Assembly: GCA_036374835.1 (NCBI GenBank)
Contig: DASUTB010000061.1
Location: 32,163 to 96,162 of the forward strand
Reading direction: 5' to 3'
Length of the DNA stretch: 64,000 bases
Origin: DASUTB01 sp036374835
Lineage (GTDB): Bacteria; Actinomycetota; Actinomycetes; Jiangellales; Jiangellaceae
Part shown: in pieces, positions 7,613 to 15,508 of the stretch
Layout of the letters: every line of letters begins with the position of its first letter
Position numbering within the stretch: the first letter of the stretch is position 1
Position numbers and translations under genes: made by a program
Notes under the pieces: generated by a model
Databases searched by the model: none
The model's input: only the letters and a program-made list of their open reading frames with translations
What the model was told of the DNA's origin: nothing

Positions 7613-8002
7613 ATGTCCGGCGAGGAGGACTTCGTCAACGTCCGCTACATGGTGGACGATGTTGATTCGGCGGTCGAGTTCTACACCAAGCACCTAGAAT
7701 TCACCCCCAGAATGAACGCGGCACCGGCATTCGCCGATGTCGTCCGGGGCAAGCTTCGGCTGTTGCTGAGCGGGCCGTCCAGCTCGGCGGGTCGGCCAAT
7801 GCCGGACGGCATCAAGCCGGTGCCGGGAGGATGGAACCGAATCCATCTCATCGTGAGCGATATCGCGGCGGAGGTAGACCGGTTGCGCGCGGCCGGGCTC
7901 ACGTTCCGAAACGACATCGTCGTCGGCCCGGGCGGGCAGCAAATCCTATTGGAAGACCCATCCGGCAACGTCGTCGAGCTGTTCCAGCCCGCTGAAAAAT
8001 GA
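7613..8002 (+). CDS. VOC-superfamily (glyoxalase-like) protein
   Basis: 129 residues with two beta-alpha-beta-beta-beta modules: VNVRYMVDDVDSAVEFYTKHL at the N-terminus and NRIHLIVSDIAAEVDRL in the second half, ending LLEDPSGNVVELFQP with the usual metal-ligand glutamate. The second-module histidine (IHLIVSD) is present. It lacks the vicinal cysteines of ArsI C-As lyase, so it should not be called ArsI. ATG at 7613 with GAGAGGAG upstream, two bases after the ArsR-ArsC stop, so it is part of that operon. Substrate unknown. Confidence 0.8.
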   Translation: MSGEEDFVNVRYMVDDVDSAVEFYTKHLEFTPRMNAAPAFADVVRGKLRLLLSGPSSSAGRPMPDGIKPVPGGWNRIHLIVSDIAAEVDRLRAAGLTFRNDIVVGPGGQQILLEDPSGNVVELFQPAEK

Positions 8003-8107
8003 ACGCGGTGGGTCGGTCTTGGCGATACCGGCGCGAATGTGATCGATATCGCCGGGTTCTCCGCCTTCCGGCGAGGCTGCGAGAGGTGCGGTCCACGCCC
8101 GAACTAG

Positions 8108-8133
8108 TACGGCAGCCCGGGATCGTTATGTAG
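8108..8133 (+). repeat. Left terminal inverted repeat of the IS701-like element
   Basis: 26 bases beginning TACGGCAGCC and ending GTTATGTAG; one mismatch (fifth base) to the inverted copy at 10347-10372. Preceded by CTAG. Confidence 0.85.
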
Positions 8134-8216
8134 ACAGCGACCAATGGCTGGCGGGACTCCAATGGCTTCTCCGCGTTGGTGGCCGCCACTTGGTCCTTCT
8201 TCGCACGTCGCAGGGG

Positions 8217-8735
8217 TCAGCTGTCGAAGCCGACTGCTCCGTCGGTCTGCTCGCGCAGGATGTCGGCATGGCCGGCATGCCGGGCCGTCTCCTCGATCAT
8301 GTGCACGTAGATCCAGCGCAGCGAGACTCGGCCTAGCCGCGAGTGCGGGACCGCGTCTTCTAGCGAGAACCGGGCGGCCAGCTGCCGCGAGTCCGCACAT
8401 GCCCGTTGGTAGTCCTCTACTAGCTCGTCGATGCTGTGCTCGGAGCCGACGCTCCAGCCGTCGTCGGCAACCTTCACACCCACCTCGGCCGGCGGCCGTT
8501 CACCGAGGATCGCATGAAACCACTCCCGCTCGACCGAGGCGAGGTGGCACACGAGCCCGGCCAGGGTGGTCGCCGACGGGACCAACCGCTGGTGCGCGGC
8601 CTTAGTAGACAGACCGGTGACCTTCTTCACCACGATGTCGCGGTATAGGTCGAGAAATGCCTCGAGCACCGCGCGTTCTTGGCTTGTGCTCACGAGTTCA
8701 TCTGGACTCAAGGGTGGATCGGGCAGCGTGGTCAC
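8217..8735 (-). CDS. DinB-family (DUF664) protein, passenger in the IS element
   Basis: 172 residues forming a four-helix bundle of the DinB/DUF664 type. The putative metal triad is recognisable: H in LVCHLASVEREWF (about residue 64) and two histidines in IEETARHAGHADILRE (about 152-156). Some relatives are thiol-dependent S-transferases; most have unknown function. It lies between the outer left repeat and the transposase and is divergent from the transposase, so it travels with the element if the outer repeat is the true end. Nothing in it suggests a transposition function. Confidence 0.85.
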   Translation of the reverse strand: MTTLPDPPLSPDELVSTSQERAVLEAFLDLYRDIVVKKVTGLSTKAAHQRLVPSATTLAGLVCHLASVEREWFHAILGERPPAEVGVKVADDGWSVGSEHSIDELVEDYQRACADSRQLAARFSLEDAVPHSRLGRVSLRWIYVHMIEETARHAGHADILREQTDGAVGFDS

Positions 8736-8893
8736 GCCGCGATCCTAGTCCGGAGGCAGGCAGTGGATGATCGGCTGGATGGATTGATCTTGCTCGGCGG
8801 GGTGGGTGCGGGCGCCATGCGATCATGCATGGTTGGGAAGGCAACTCAAGGTCGGATGGCGGGCGTTGGCGCCGGCGTAGGAGTGGCATTTGG

Positions 8894-8923
8894 CACGGCA
8901 GCCCTCTCGGCATCGTTATGGAG
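8894..8923 (+). repeat. Degenerate internal IS701 end upstream of the transposase
   Basis: Matches the terminal repeat at 23 of 26 positions once a four-base insertion (TCTC) after CGGCAGCCC is allowed; ends ATCGTTATGGAG. Sits at the place where a standard 1.4-kb IS701 would have its left end. The 263 bases between the DinB and transposase starts hold nothing else recognisable. Confidence 0.6.
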
Positions 8924-8998
8924 GTGCCTGCTGCGTGGGTGGGGTGTGCGGCGTGTCGGCGTGCATGAGGGCGGCCGCCGGCTGATCATGCACTGTTT

Positions 8999-10354
8999 GT
9001 GACGACAATTCAAGATCATGCGGCGGCCGCTGGTGTCAGCGTAGACGCCCAGAGGTGGTTGGAGCTGTTCGCGGCCGGGTTCGCGCGGATCGCGGGCCGA
9101 TTCGCCCGGGTGGAGCCTCGCCGGCAGGCCAGGTTGTATCTGCTGGGGTTGCTAGCAGATGTGGAGACCCGCTCCTGCTGGCAGCTTGCTGAGCATGTCG
9201 GGGACCAGTCTCCGCACCGGATGCAGCGGCTGTTGGGTGAGGCGGTGTGGGACGCCGAGGCGGTGCGCGATGACCTGCGCCGTTATGTTGCTGACGAGCT
9301 GGGGGACCCGCAGGGTGTGTTGATCATTGATGATACGGGTGACCTCAAGAAAGGGCGTCACAGTGTCGGGGTGCAGCGCCAGTACACCGGCACCGCTGGG
9401 AGGATCGAAAACGCGCAGATCGGCGTGTTCCTGGGGTACGCCGCACCGGATGGGTACACGCTGATCGACCGGGAGATCTATCTGCCCAGGTCGTGGGCCG
9501 ATGACCCGCAGCGGTGCGCGGCAGCCGGGGTCCCAGCGCAGGTCAGGTTCGCCACGAAGATCACCCTGGCGCGGCGGATGCTGGCCCGGGCCCTGGACAG
9601 CGGCTTGAGCGCGGGGTGGGCCACCGCGGATGAGTTCTACGGCGGCGACCGACACCTACGCCAAGACCTGCAGGCCCGCGGGGTCGGGTATGTGCTGGCC
9701 GTGGCCAAGAGCCACCGAGTCACCGCCTGCACGCCGCTGGGGCCGCGGCGGGTCGACCAGATCGCCTCCGAGCTGCCACGCCGCTGCTGGAACCGGCGCT
9801 CGGCAGGCCAGGGGTCCAAGGGCGATCGCGACTACGACTGGGCCTGGATCACCCTGGTCGCACCCGCCGCCGAAGCCGCCGCCGGCGGGCACCACGATCT
9901 CCTAATCCGCCGCAGCCGCACCGACGGCGAACTGGCCTACTACCGTTGCTGGTCGGCAACCCGGCCGCACCTGCGTGACCTGGTCAAAGTCGCCGGTACC
10001 CGCTGGTCGATCGAAACCTGCTTCCAGACCGGCAAGGGTCTGGGCCTGGACGAGCACCAGGTCCGCCGCTTCGACTCCTGGTACCGCCACACCACCCTGG
10101 TGATGCTCGCCCACGCCATCCTCACCGTCATCGCCGCCCGCGAACACGCCGCGCAACGCCCGGAAGACCAACAGTTGATTCCGTTGTCTATCACCGAGAT
10201 CCGCCGCCTGCTCGCCAGACTGGCCATCAACGCCGCCCATACCATCGACCACTGGCTGGGCTGGTCGCAGTGGCGACGCAGACACCAGAAACGCGCCAAC
10301 ACCAGCCACTACAGACGCCGAGGACAGCTAGAAAATCGACGAACACCTACATAA
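8999..10354 (+). CDS. IS701-family DDE transposase
   Basis: 451 residues, full length for the family. The landmark IIDDTGDLKKGRHSVGVQRQYTG region (described here as the IDDTG...KKG...SVGV..QY block, about residues 103-125) is characteristic of IS701/IS4-related enzymes and contains the first catalytic aspartate. Later landmarks are WATADEFYGGD (second aspartate region) and TRWSIETCFQTGKGLGLDEHQVRR with the catalytic glutamate. GTG or ATG choice at 8999 gives MTTIQDHAAAAG. No frameshift is seen, so the element may be active. The right terminal repeat overlaps the last codons and the stop. Confidence 0.93.
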   Translation: MTTIQDHAAAAGVSVDAQRWLELFAAGFARIAGRFARVEPRRQARLYLLGLLADVETRSCWQLAEHVGDQSPHRMQRLLGEAVWDAEAVRDDLRRYVADELGDPQGVLIIDDTGDLKKGRHSVGVQRQYTGTAGRIENAQIGVFLGYAAPDGYTLIDREIYLPRSWADDPQRCAAAGVPAQVRFATKITLARRMLARALDSGLSAGWATADEFYGGDRHLRQDLQARGVGYVLAVAKSHRVTACTPLGPRRVDQIASELPRRCWNRRSAGQGSKGDRDYDWAWITLVAPAAEAAAGGHHDLLIRRSRTDGELAYYRCWSATRPHLRDLVKVAGTRWSIETCFQTGKGLGLDEHQVRRFDSWYRHTTLVMLAHAILTVIAAREHAAQRPEDQQLIPLSITEIRRLLARLAINAAHTIDHWLGWSQWRRRHQKRANTSHYRRRGQLENRRTPT

Positions 10355-10372
10355 CGATCCCGGGCTGTCGTA
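10347..10372 (-). repeat. Right terminal inverted repeat of the IS701-like element
   Basis: Inverted partner of 8108-8133 with one mismatch; overlaps the 3' end of the transposase gene and is followed by the CTAG target copy at 10373-10376. Confidence 0.85.
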
Positions 10373-10792
10373 CTAGACCCAAACGAGGTCGCCTTCACTG
10401 CCGGGCTCAGCGACGGTTTCGCACGTCAGGCACCACGGGCGTAGCTCCAACGACGTCCCGCAGGTTTCGTGGCGCAGGCCGGTCGACTCACCGCCGAGCT
10501 TGGAACCCCATTCAGCCAGGAGTGCGACGGCGTCGGCCAACCGCCGTCCGGGAGTTGTCAGTGAATAGCGCATCCGGACCGGGCGGTGCTGGTAGGGGCG
10601 AGAACTGATCAGCGCGTCGCGCTCCAGTGCGCGCAGCCGGGCGGCGAGGATGTTCGGCGCGATACCGCTGACCTCTTCAGAGAGTTCGCCGAAAGTCTTG
10701 TCGCCGTCGAACAATGCCGCGATCACGCGCAGGCTCCACCGATCGCCTACCCGCGCTGCAGCGCCGTCGAGTGCCGTCTTGTCGATTCGCAC
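10373..10792 (-). CDS. HxlR-family transcriptional regulator
   Basis: 139 residues. The winged helix spans GDRWSLRVIAALFDGDKTFGEL to the wing QHRPVRMRYSLT (residues 16-79), with IAPNILAARLRALE as recognition helix. Past the usual HxlR end there is a cysteine-containing tail (C111, C121, C124; RPWCLTCETV) that may form a small metal-binding or redox site. The TAG stop is part of the CTAG target duplication of the neighbouring IS element. GTG at 10792 lies six bases after a TATAGT box, so it is probably leaderless. Divergent from the protease gene, with an inverted-repeat operator between. Confidence 0.88.
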   Translation of the reverse strand: MRIDKTALDGAAARVGDRWSLRVIAALFDGDKTFGELSEEVSGIAPNILAARLRALERDALISSRPYQHRPVRMRYSLTTPGRRLADAVALLAEWGSKLGGESTGLRHETCGTSLELRPWCLTCETVAEPGSEGDLVWV

Positions 10793-10798
10793 ACCACC

Positions 10799-10829
10799 AC
10801 TATAGAGTAACTTGCAAGTCGCAAGTGAC
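10799..10829 (-). promoter_or_regulatory. HxlR promoter -10 and inverted-repeat operator
   Basis: GTAACTTGC-N5-GCAAGTGAC (10807-10829, 8 of 9 arm positions pairing) lies directly upstream of the -10 TATAGT (minus strand, 10804-10799). The repeat has the size of HxlR-type sites and would place the repressor on its own promoter and near that of the divergent protease gene. Confidence 0.6.
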
Positions 10830-10888
10830 TGCGCCGATGCGTGACAGTCGCGCCGGCGTCCGACCTGGCGAGAGGGAGCGGGTGACAC

Positions 10889-11779
10889 GTGATGGGTGCA
10901 TTGGATGAACTGAGCGAGCTTGTGCGAACGGTGGTGGCGAGCGCCGGGCCGGCCGTGGTCTCGATCGGACGTAAAGGTCGGGGAAGTGGCTTCGTTGTCG
11001 CACCCGGCAAGGTGGTCACGAATGCGCACAACTTGCGTGATCGCACAACGCAGGTGACGTTCGCCGACGGCCGGACGGCCCAAGCCAGCGTCACCGGAAG
11101 CGATGTGGACGGCGACATCGTGGTCCTCGACGTCGAGACCGGCGACGCTGAGCCTCTGGCGTGGGCCGACCAGCAGGTTGCAGCCGGTGACGTGATTGTG
11201 ACCGTCTCTGCGGGTCGGCTCCAACAGCGCGCGACGTGGGGACAGGTATCCGCTGCGGACCGGGGGTTCCGCGGCCCGCGGGGCCGACGGATCGCCGGCG
11301 CGATGGAACACACCGCTCCGGCGGCCCCGGGATCGTCCGGCGCACCGGTCCTCGATCGCCATTCGAAAGTCGTCGGGCTCAACACACACCGCATCGACCA
11401 CGGTTTCTACCTCGCTCGCGTTGCCGACCGCGAGTTGCGTGAGCGCATCGTGGCGATGAGTGAGGGGCAGCGCTTCGAACCCGTCCAGTTCGGTGTGGCA
11501 ATCGCGCCGGAACACGTGGCGGCCCGGCTTCGGCGTGCCGTCGGACTGCCGCAGCAGGACGGACTTCTGGTCCGCGGTGTCGCCGATGGATCGCCGGCGT
11601 CCGGCGCAGGGATACGGGAGGGCGACTTGCTCGTGCGAGCCGGCGGTCGTGACCTGGTGACACTCGATGACCTCTTCGCCGTACTCACTGATGTCGCGCC
11701 GGGCGACGAACTGTCGCTCGGCGTAATCCGCGGTACCGAGGAGACCTCCGTCACCGCAGTGTTTCCCGCCGGGTCGTGA
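10889..11779 (+). CDS. Trypsin-like serine protease with C-terminal PDZ domain (HtrA-like)
   Basis: 296 residues. The protease part (1-190) has catalytic histidine in VVTNAHNLRD (about residue 47), aspartate in GDIVVLDV (about 76) and serine in PGSSGAPV (about 150). The C-terminal 90 residues form a PDZ-like domain (GLLVRGVADGSPASGAGIREGDLLVRAGG). No signal peptide or membrane anchor is evident, unusual for HtrA proteins, so it may act in the cytoplasm. GTG 10889 or ATG 10892 could start it; AGGGAG lies about ten bases upstream. Divergent from the HxlR regulator across a shared operator. Confidence 0.85.
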   Translation: MMGALDELSELVRTVVASAGPAVVSIGRKGRGSGFVVAPGKVVTNAHNLRDRTTQVTFADGRTAQASVTGSDVDGDIVVLDVETGDAEPLAWADQQVAAGDVIVTVSAGRLQQRATWGQVSAADRGFRGPRGRRIAGAMEHTAPAAPGSSGAPVLDRHSKVVGLNTHRIDHGFYLARVADRELRERIVAMSEGQRFEPVQFGVAIAPEHVAARLRRAVGLPQQDGLLVRGVADGSPASGAGIREGDLLVRAGGRDLVTLDDLFAVLTDVAPGDELSLGVIRGTEETSVTAVFPAGS

Positions 11780-11981
11780 TACGGGGCGCCGCCAATGTCG
11801 CGGTAATGTCCGTCCGAGGAGCGGCCGACGACCTCTCGCTGCTCAAATCCGTCGCTTGTCGCCAGGTCGGTTGCTGCTGACGACTGGTCGCAGGTCCCGG
11901 CTGATACAGGACTTCTGGCTCTCGTTCGCATGTCTTTCGTGCTTGAGACTTGAACCGAACAATGAGTGGGAGGTGAGCGCG

Positions 11982-13187
11982 GTGCGCAAGAAAGTTCTGG
12001 TGCTCGGCGGCAACTTCGGAGGGTTGACCGCCGCGCTGAGTGTCAAGCACGAACTGCAGGGCGACGTCGACGTTCGGGTGGTGTCCGCGTCGCGGCGATT
12101 CGTGTTCAACCCGTCGCTCATCTGGCTGCCGTTCGGCAAGCGTCGTCCGCAGGACATCAGCTTTCCGGTCGGCCCGACGCTGGAGCGGCATGACGTCGAC
12201 TTCGTTCACGCGACTGCGACCAGCATCGATCCGGTCGCCAAACGGGTGCAGACCACTGACGGTGCGTATGACTACGACTACCTCGTCATCGCGACCGGCT
12301 ACCGGAACAAGATGGACGTCGTGCCGGGCCTGACGGACACGGACGGTGCGTACACGATCACGACCCTGGAGGACGCGATCCACGCCGGTGAGGGCTGGCG
12401 TCGCTTCGTCGACGATCCCGGACCGGTCGTTGTCGGCGCCAGCCAGGGAGCGGGCTGCTTCGGCGCAGCGTACGAGTTCTTGTTCAACATGGCATACCAG
12501 CTCCGCAAGGCCGGGCTGCACAAGCAGGTCGACCTGACTTACGTCACCGCGGAGCCGTTCCTCGGACACTTCGGCATTGGTGGGCTGCCCGGCGGGGAGA
12601 AGATGCTCGGCATGTTCCTCCGGCGGCAGAACATCAAGGCGATCACCAACACCGCCATGACCGAGGTCGTCCCGGGCAAGCTCGGCCTGGCCGATCGTGA
12701 CCCGATCGACTTCGCCTACGCAATGATCATCCCACCCTTCGAGGGGCAGGACGTCGTCCGCACCGTCGAGAACCTCGCCGACGACAAGGGATACGTGCCC
12801 GTGCACGACACCTACCAGTCGACCGCCTACCCGGACATCTATGCGGTGGGTATCGCGGCGGCCGTCGCCGTGCCGTGGGTCACCGGGGTGCCGGTCGGCG
12901 TGCCCAAGACGGGATTCCCCACGGAGGTGCAGGCCCACGTAGCGGCGCGGAACATCGCCAGCCAGGTTCTCGGTGGCGAACCCACCGATCGCAAGAGCTT
13001 CGGCGAGATTCCCGCCGTTTGCGTCATGGACGCCGGCAACAACGGGGTGGTAATCCTTGCCGACAAGATGCTCCCGCCACGCAAGACCGGGCTGCTCATT
13101 CCCGGGCCGCAGGCGCACCTCGCCAAGCTCGCGTTCGAGAAGTACTTCCTCTGGAAGGCTCGAAACGGATACGTCCGCCTGCCCTGA
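11982..13187 (+). CDS. FAD-dependent oxidoreductase resembling sulfide:quinone oxidoreductase
   Basis: 401 residues with an N-terminal dinucleotide fold VLVLGGNFGGLTAAL (residues 6-20; G-x-N-F-G-G in place of the usual G-x-G-x-x-G) and a second one near VVVGASQGAG (149-158). Two cysteines sit where SQR enzymes have their redox pair: C159 (AGCFGAAYE) and C347 (PAVCVMDAGN); the third SQR cysteine is absent. The C-terminus holds an amphipathic segment (FEKYFLWKARNGY) suited to membrane association. It would oxidise sulfide or a related sulfur compound with transfer to quinone; a type II NADH dehydrogenase-like role is the alternative. GTG 11982 chosen for GGGAGG eight bases upstream; GTG 11973 is an alternative. 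Confidence 0.78.
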   Translation: MRKKVLVLGGNFGGLTAALSVKHELQGDVDVRVVSASRRFVFNPSLIWLPFGKRRPQDISFPVGPTLERHDVDFVHATATSIDPVAKRVQTTDGAYDYDYLVIATGYRNKMDVVPGLTDTDGAYTITTLEDAIHAGEGWRRFVDDPGPVVVGASQGAGCFGAAYEFLFNMAYQLRKAGLHKQVDLTYVTAEPFLGHFGIGGLPGGEKMLGMFLRRQNIKAITNTAMTEVVPGKLGLADRDPIDFAYAMIIPPFEGQDVVRTVENLADDKGYVPVHDTYQSTAYPDIYAVGIAAAVAVPWVTGVPVGVPKTGFPTEVQAHVAARNIASQVLGGEPTDRKSFGEIPAVCVMDAGNNGVVILADKMLPPRKTGLLIPGPQAHLAKLAFEKYFLWKARNGYVRLP

Positions 13188-13189
13188 GA

Positions 13190-13363
13190 AAGGACGTCGA
13201 GCTCGTGAGCCAAGGCGTCGTGGCCAACCATCTCGGACAGGTTGCGGGCGTTCGCGTACTGCGCGACCAGCGGTAGTGTCTTGCGCTCACTCATCCCGCC
13301 GACCGTGATCGGCGGGATGCCAGGCTTCCGGGGTTCGGCATTGATGGCTTCTGACACTTTCAT
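13190..13363 (-). pseudogene. C-terminal fragment of an LLM-class flavin/F420 oxidoreductase
   Basis: Minus-strand frame with PPITVGGMSERKTLPLVAQYA and DALAHELDVL, matching the GGxxERKTL..VAQYA segment of luciferase-like monooxygenases (compare the intact gene at 44224-45006, which reads IPILIGGGGERKTLRL). Only about 58 residues remain, the rest being replaced by the SQR-like gene on one side and unrelated sequence on the other. Confidence 0.65.
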
Positions 13364-13383
13364 TTTGTTGGGCTTAGCTCGGG

Positions 13384-15264
13384 ATGAGGGTGGTTGATAC
13401 GGCGGAACTGTCGGTGGTGTTCGATAGTGTGTTCGATATGACGATGGTGGTGGACGAATCTGAGACCGGCTTCGCGGCGGAGTCGGGGCTGGTGGGCGGG
13501 CAGTGGGCGCATCCGTTGTTGGGGGATGTGGACGCGGCGTGCGACCGGGTTCAGGACGCTGCGAATACCGCGATCTGGGGTTTGTCCGATGCTGACTTGG
13601 AGTCGGCGATCGATGGGTGTGAGCGGCTTCGCGCGAAGGTGCATCATCTGGAGTTGGGGTTGATCGCCGAGGCGGACGGTCGGGCGTTGGGGACCCGGCT
13701 CGGAGCGGCTTCGACGGCGGCGTGGTTGCGGCACCGGTTCCGGATCCGCCCGGGGCATGCCAAGTCGTTGGTGCATACGGCGAACGCGGTCGGCGATCCG
13801 GACGCCGAGCTGGTGGATTATGCGGCGAACGTGTCTGCCCGCTCGGGGCGCGAGCTGGTGCAGACCGGTCGGGCGCTCGCCGAGGGGGCCATCTCGCCGG
13901 AGCATGCCGCGATCGTGGACAAGATCATGACCAAGGTGCCGCGTGAGGTCGGTGTCGAGCAGGCCGCCCGGGCGGAGGAGGATCTGGCCGGGTTCTGCCG
14001 CGAGTTCGACCCGGGCACGGTGGCAAAGCTCGGGGACTACATGCTCGAGATGATGCGCACCGACACCCTGGACGATGAGGACGAGCATCGGCACCGGCAT
14101 CGGACGCTGCAGCTGGACGAGCATACCGGGGGGATCTCCGGGCAGTTGACCCGGGACGGGATCGCCACGCTGCGGACCGCGCTGGATCCGCTGGCCGCGC
14201 CGAACCCGGGTGCGGACGGCACACCGGATCTGCGGACCCCGGGGCAGCGCCTCGCCGACGCGTTGGTCGAGTTGGCCCGCCGGGCGATCGCCTCGGACGG
14301 GTTCGCGGCCAACCACGGCATCAGCCACCGGGTGATGGTCACCATCGGGCTGGACAGCCTCACCGCTGGCAACGGCACTGACCCGGACCGTGCCGACATC
14401 GACCCGGACACGGCGCGCACCGGCACGGACGGGCCAGGCCAGCCCGCTGATGCCGGCACCGGCGCGGGCGGGTCGGGCCAGCCCGCTGGCGAGCCGGGTT
14501 GGGCGTCCAGCACCGAGGCCTCCGGTGCCGAGCCGGGAGACGCGACGACCGGCCGGGCACCCGACGAGTTGGGCGAACCGGCCGGCGGCGAGCCGAGCAC
14601 GCCAGCTGAGACGACCGACGCAAGCCCGCCCGGGCTCGGCGGCGCGGTTGGTGGTCGTGCTGGCGAGCAGGCCGGTGACGACGCGGCCACCTCAGCTGCC
14701 GCTGCCGGGCAGCAGGCTCGCCGGGCGGGTGTTCCGGTGCGCTGGTGGGCCGACCGGCCCCTCCCGAGCTGGGCGGCTGGCAGCGGCGGCGGTATCGCCC
14801 CGGCGCATCTGGAATGGGGCTCACTCATCAGCGCCAGCACCGCACTGCGCATGGCATGCCACGCCAGCGTGCAACGCGTATTGCTCGACCCCGCCGGCGC
14901 CGTGCTGGACGTCGGCCGGCAGCGACGCACCGTCACGCCCGCCCAATACGCCGCGCTGATCGCCCGCGATGGCGGCTGCGCCTTCCCCGGCTGCACCCGA
15001 CCCCCCGCCTGGTGCGTCGCCCACCACATCATCCACTGGGCCCGCGGCGGACCGACAGACCTGGCCAACCTCGTACTGCTGTGCAGCCACCACCACCGAG
15101 TGATCCACCACGACGGCTGGCAGGTGCGCATCGACACCACAGACCGACTACCCACCTTCACCCCACCACGCTGGATCGACCCCGACCAGCGGCCACGCCG
15201 CAACAGCAGACTCCGAGCCCACAGCGGCGGACGGTCGCAGAACGGGCGATCATCCAGTCCATGA
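13384..15264 (+). CDS. 13E12-repeat family protein: DUF222 domain plus HNH endonuclease
   Basis: 626 residues. DUF222 spans about 30-330. Residues about 335-460 are a low-complexity linker rich in Gly, Ala, Pro, Thr and Asp, much longer than the linker of typical family members. The C-terminus is an HNH nuclease: C532 with PGCTRPPAWCVAHHIIHWARGG and NLVLLCSHHHRVIHH, retaining the paired cysteines and the HH/N/H residues. This is the REP13E12 family, often multicopy in actinobacteria and associated with phage integration sites. The start at ATG 13384 has no clear Shine-Dalgarno; an ATG at 13438 is possible. Target DNA unknown. Confidence 0.88.
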   Translation: MRVVDTAELSVVFDSVFDMTMVVDESETGFAAESGLVGGQWAHPLLGDVDAACDRVQDAANTAIWGLSDADLESAIDGCERLRAKVHHLELGLIAEADGRALGTRLGAASTAAWLRHRFRIRPGHAKSLVHTANAVGDPDAELVDYAANVSARSGRELVQTGRALAEGAISPEHAAIVDKIMTKVPREVGVEQAARAEEDLAGFCREFDPGTVAKLGDYMLEMMRTDTLDDEDEHRHRHRTLQLDEHTGGISGQLTRDGIATLRTALDPLAAPNPGADGTPDLRTPGQRLADALVELARRAIASDGFAANHGISHRVMVTIGLDSLTAGNGTDPDRADIDPDTARTGTDGPGQPADAGTGAGGSGQPAGEPGWASSTEASGAEPGDATTGRAPDELGEPAGGEPSTPAETTDASPPGLGGAVGGRAGEQAGDDAATSAAAAGQQARRAGVPVRWWADRPLPSWAAGSGGGIAPAHLEWGSLISASTALRMACHASVQRVLLDPAGAVLDVGRQRRTVTPAQYAALIARDGGCAFPGCTRPPAWCVAHHIIHWARGGPTDLANLVLLCSHHHRVIHHDGWQVRIDTTDRLPTFTPPRWIDPDQRPRRNSRLRAHSGGRSQNGRSSSP

Positions 15265-15508
15265 CGCGATCCGGCCACAATCGCCTAGCCGGCAACGGGT
15301 ACTGCAGCGCAGAGGGCCGCCGGCCCTACGCCGGCCTGTTCGTCGGCAACCTGGTGTCACAGGTCTGCTCGAGCTGACGCTCGTCCAGCCAAGCCCAGAA
15401 TGTTTCCGGCACACGCTCGATGGGACCTAACGCTGCAGAATGCGTTACTTGCGCTCGTGGCGACCGCCTTGCGCAACGTGCTGTCGCTCGGTACGCCACC
15501 CCTCGGTC

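Larger units (their letters stand above)
8104..10376. mobile_element. IS701-like element carrying a DinB-family passenger gene
   Basis: Two 26-base terminal inverted repeats, 8108-8133 and 10347-10372, differ at one base (both have ACAGCCCGGGATC- or GGCAGCCCGGGATC-type cores and end in GTTATGTAG). They are flanked by CTAG on both sides (8104-8107 and 10373-10376), a 4-base duplication of the YTAR type expected of IS701 elements. The element is about 2.27 kb, long for an IS701 (usually about 1.4 kb), because it contains a DinB gene on the opposite strand. A third, degenerate end-like sequence lies at 8894-8923, just before the transposase. The right target copy supplies the TAG stop of the HxlR gene, so insertion did not damage it. 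Confidence 0.78.

Noticed and set aside
7613..8002. Calling the VOC protein ArsI (C-As lyase)
   Set aside because: It lies in an arsenic operon but has no cysteines at all, whereas ArsI needs a vicinal pair.
13292..13319. Perfect 11-bp hairpin CATCCCGCCGA / TCGGCGGGATG after the SQR-like gene, taken as terminator
   Set aside because: The symmetry falls in the LLM fragment codons for PPITVGG and may be coincidental coding symmetry; no U-tract. Left unassigned.
14037..15278. Long open frame antisense to the 13E12 gene
   Set aside because: Low-complexity Ser/Pro/Arg translation that mirrors the linker and HNH region; no independent start signal.
15279..15508. Possible small gene between the 13E12 and nucleoside hydrolase genes
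   Set aside because: No frame with a start signal or protein-like composition; short frames change composition along their length.
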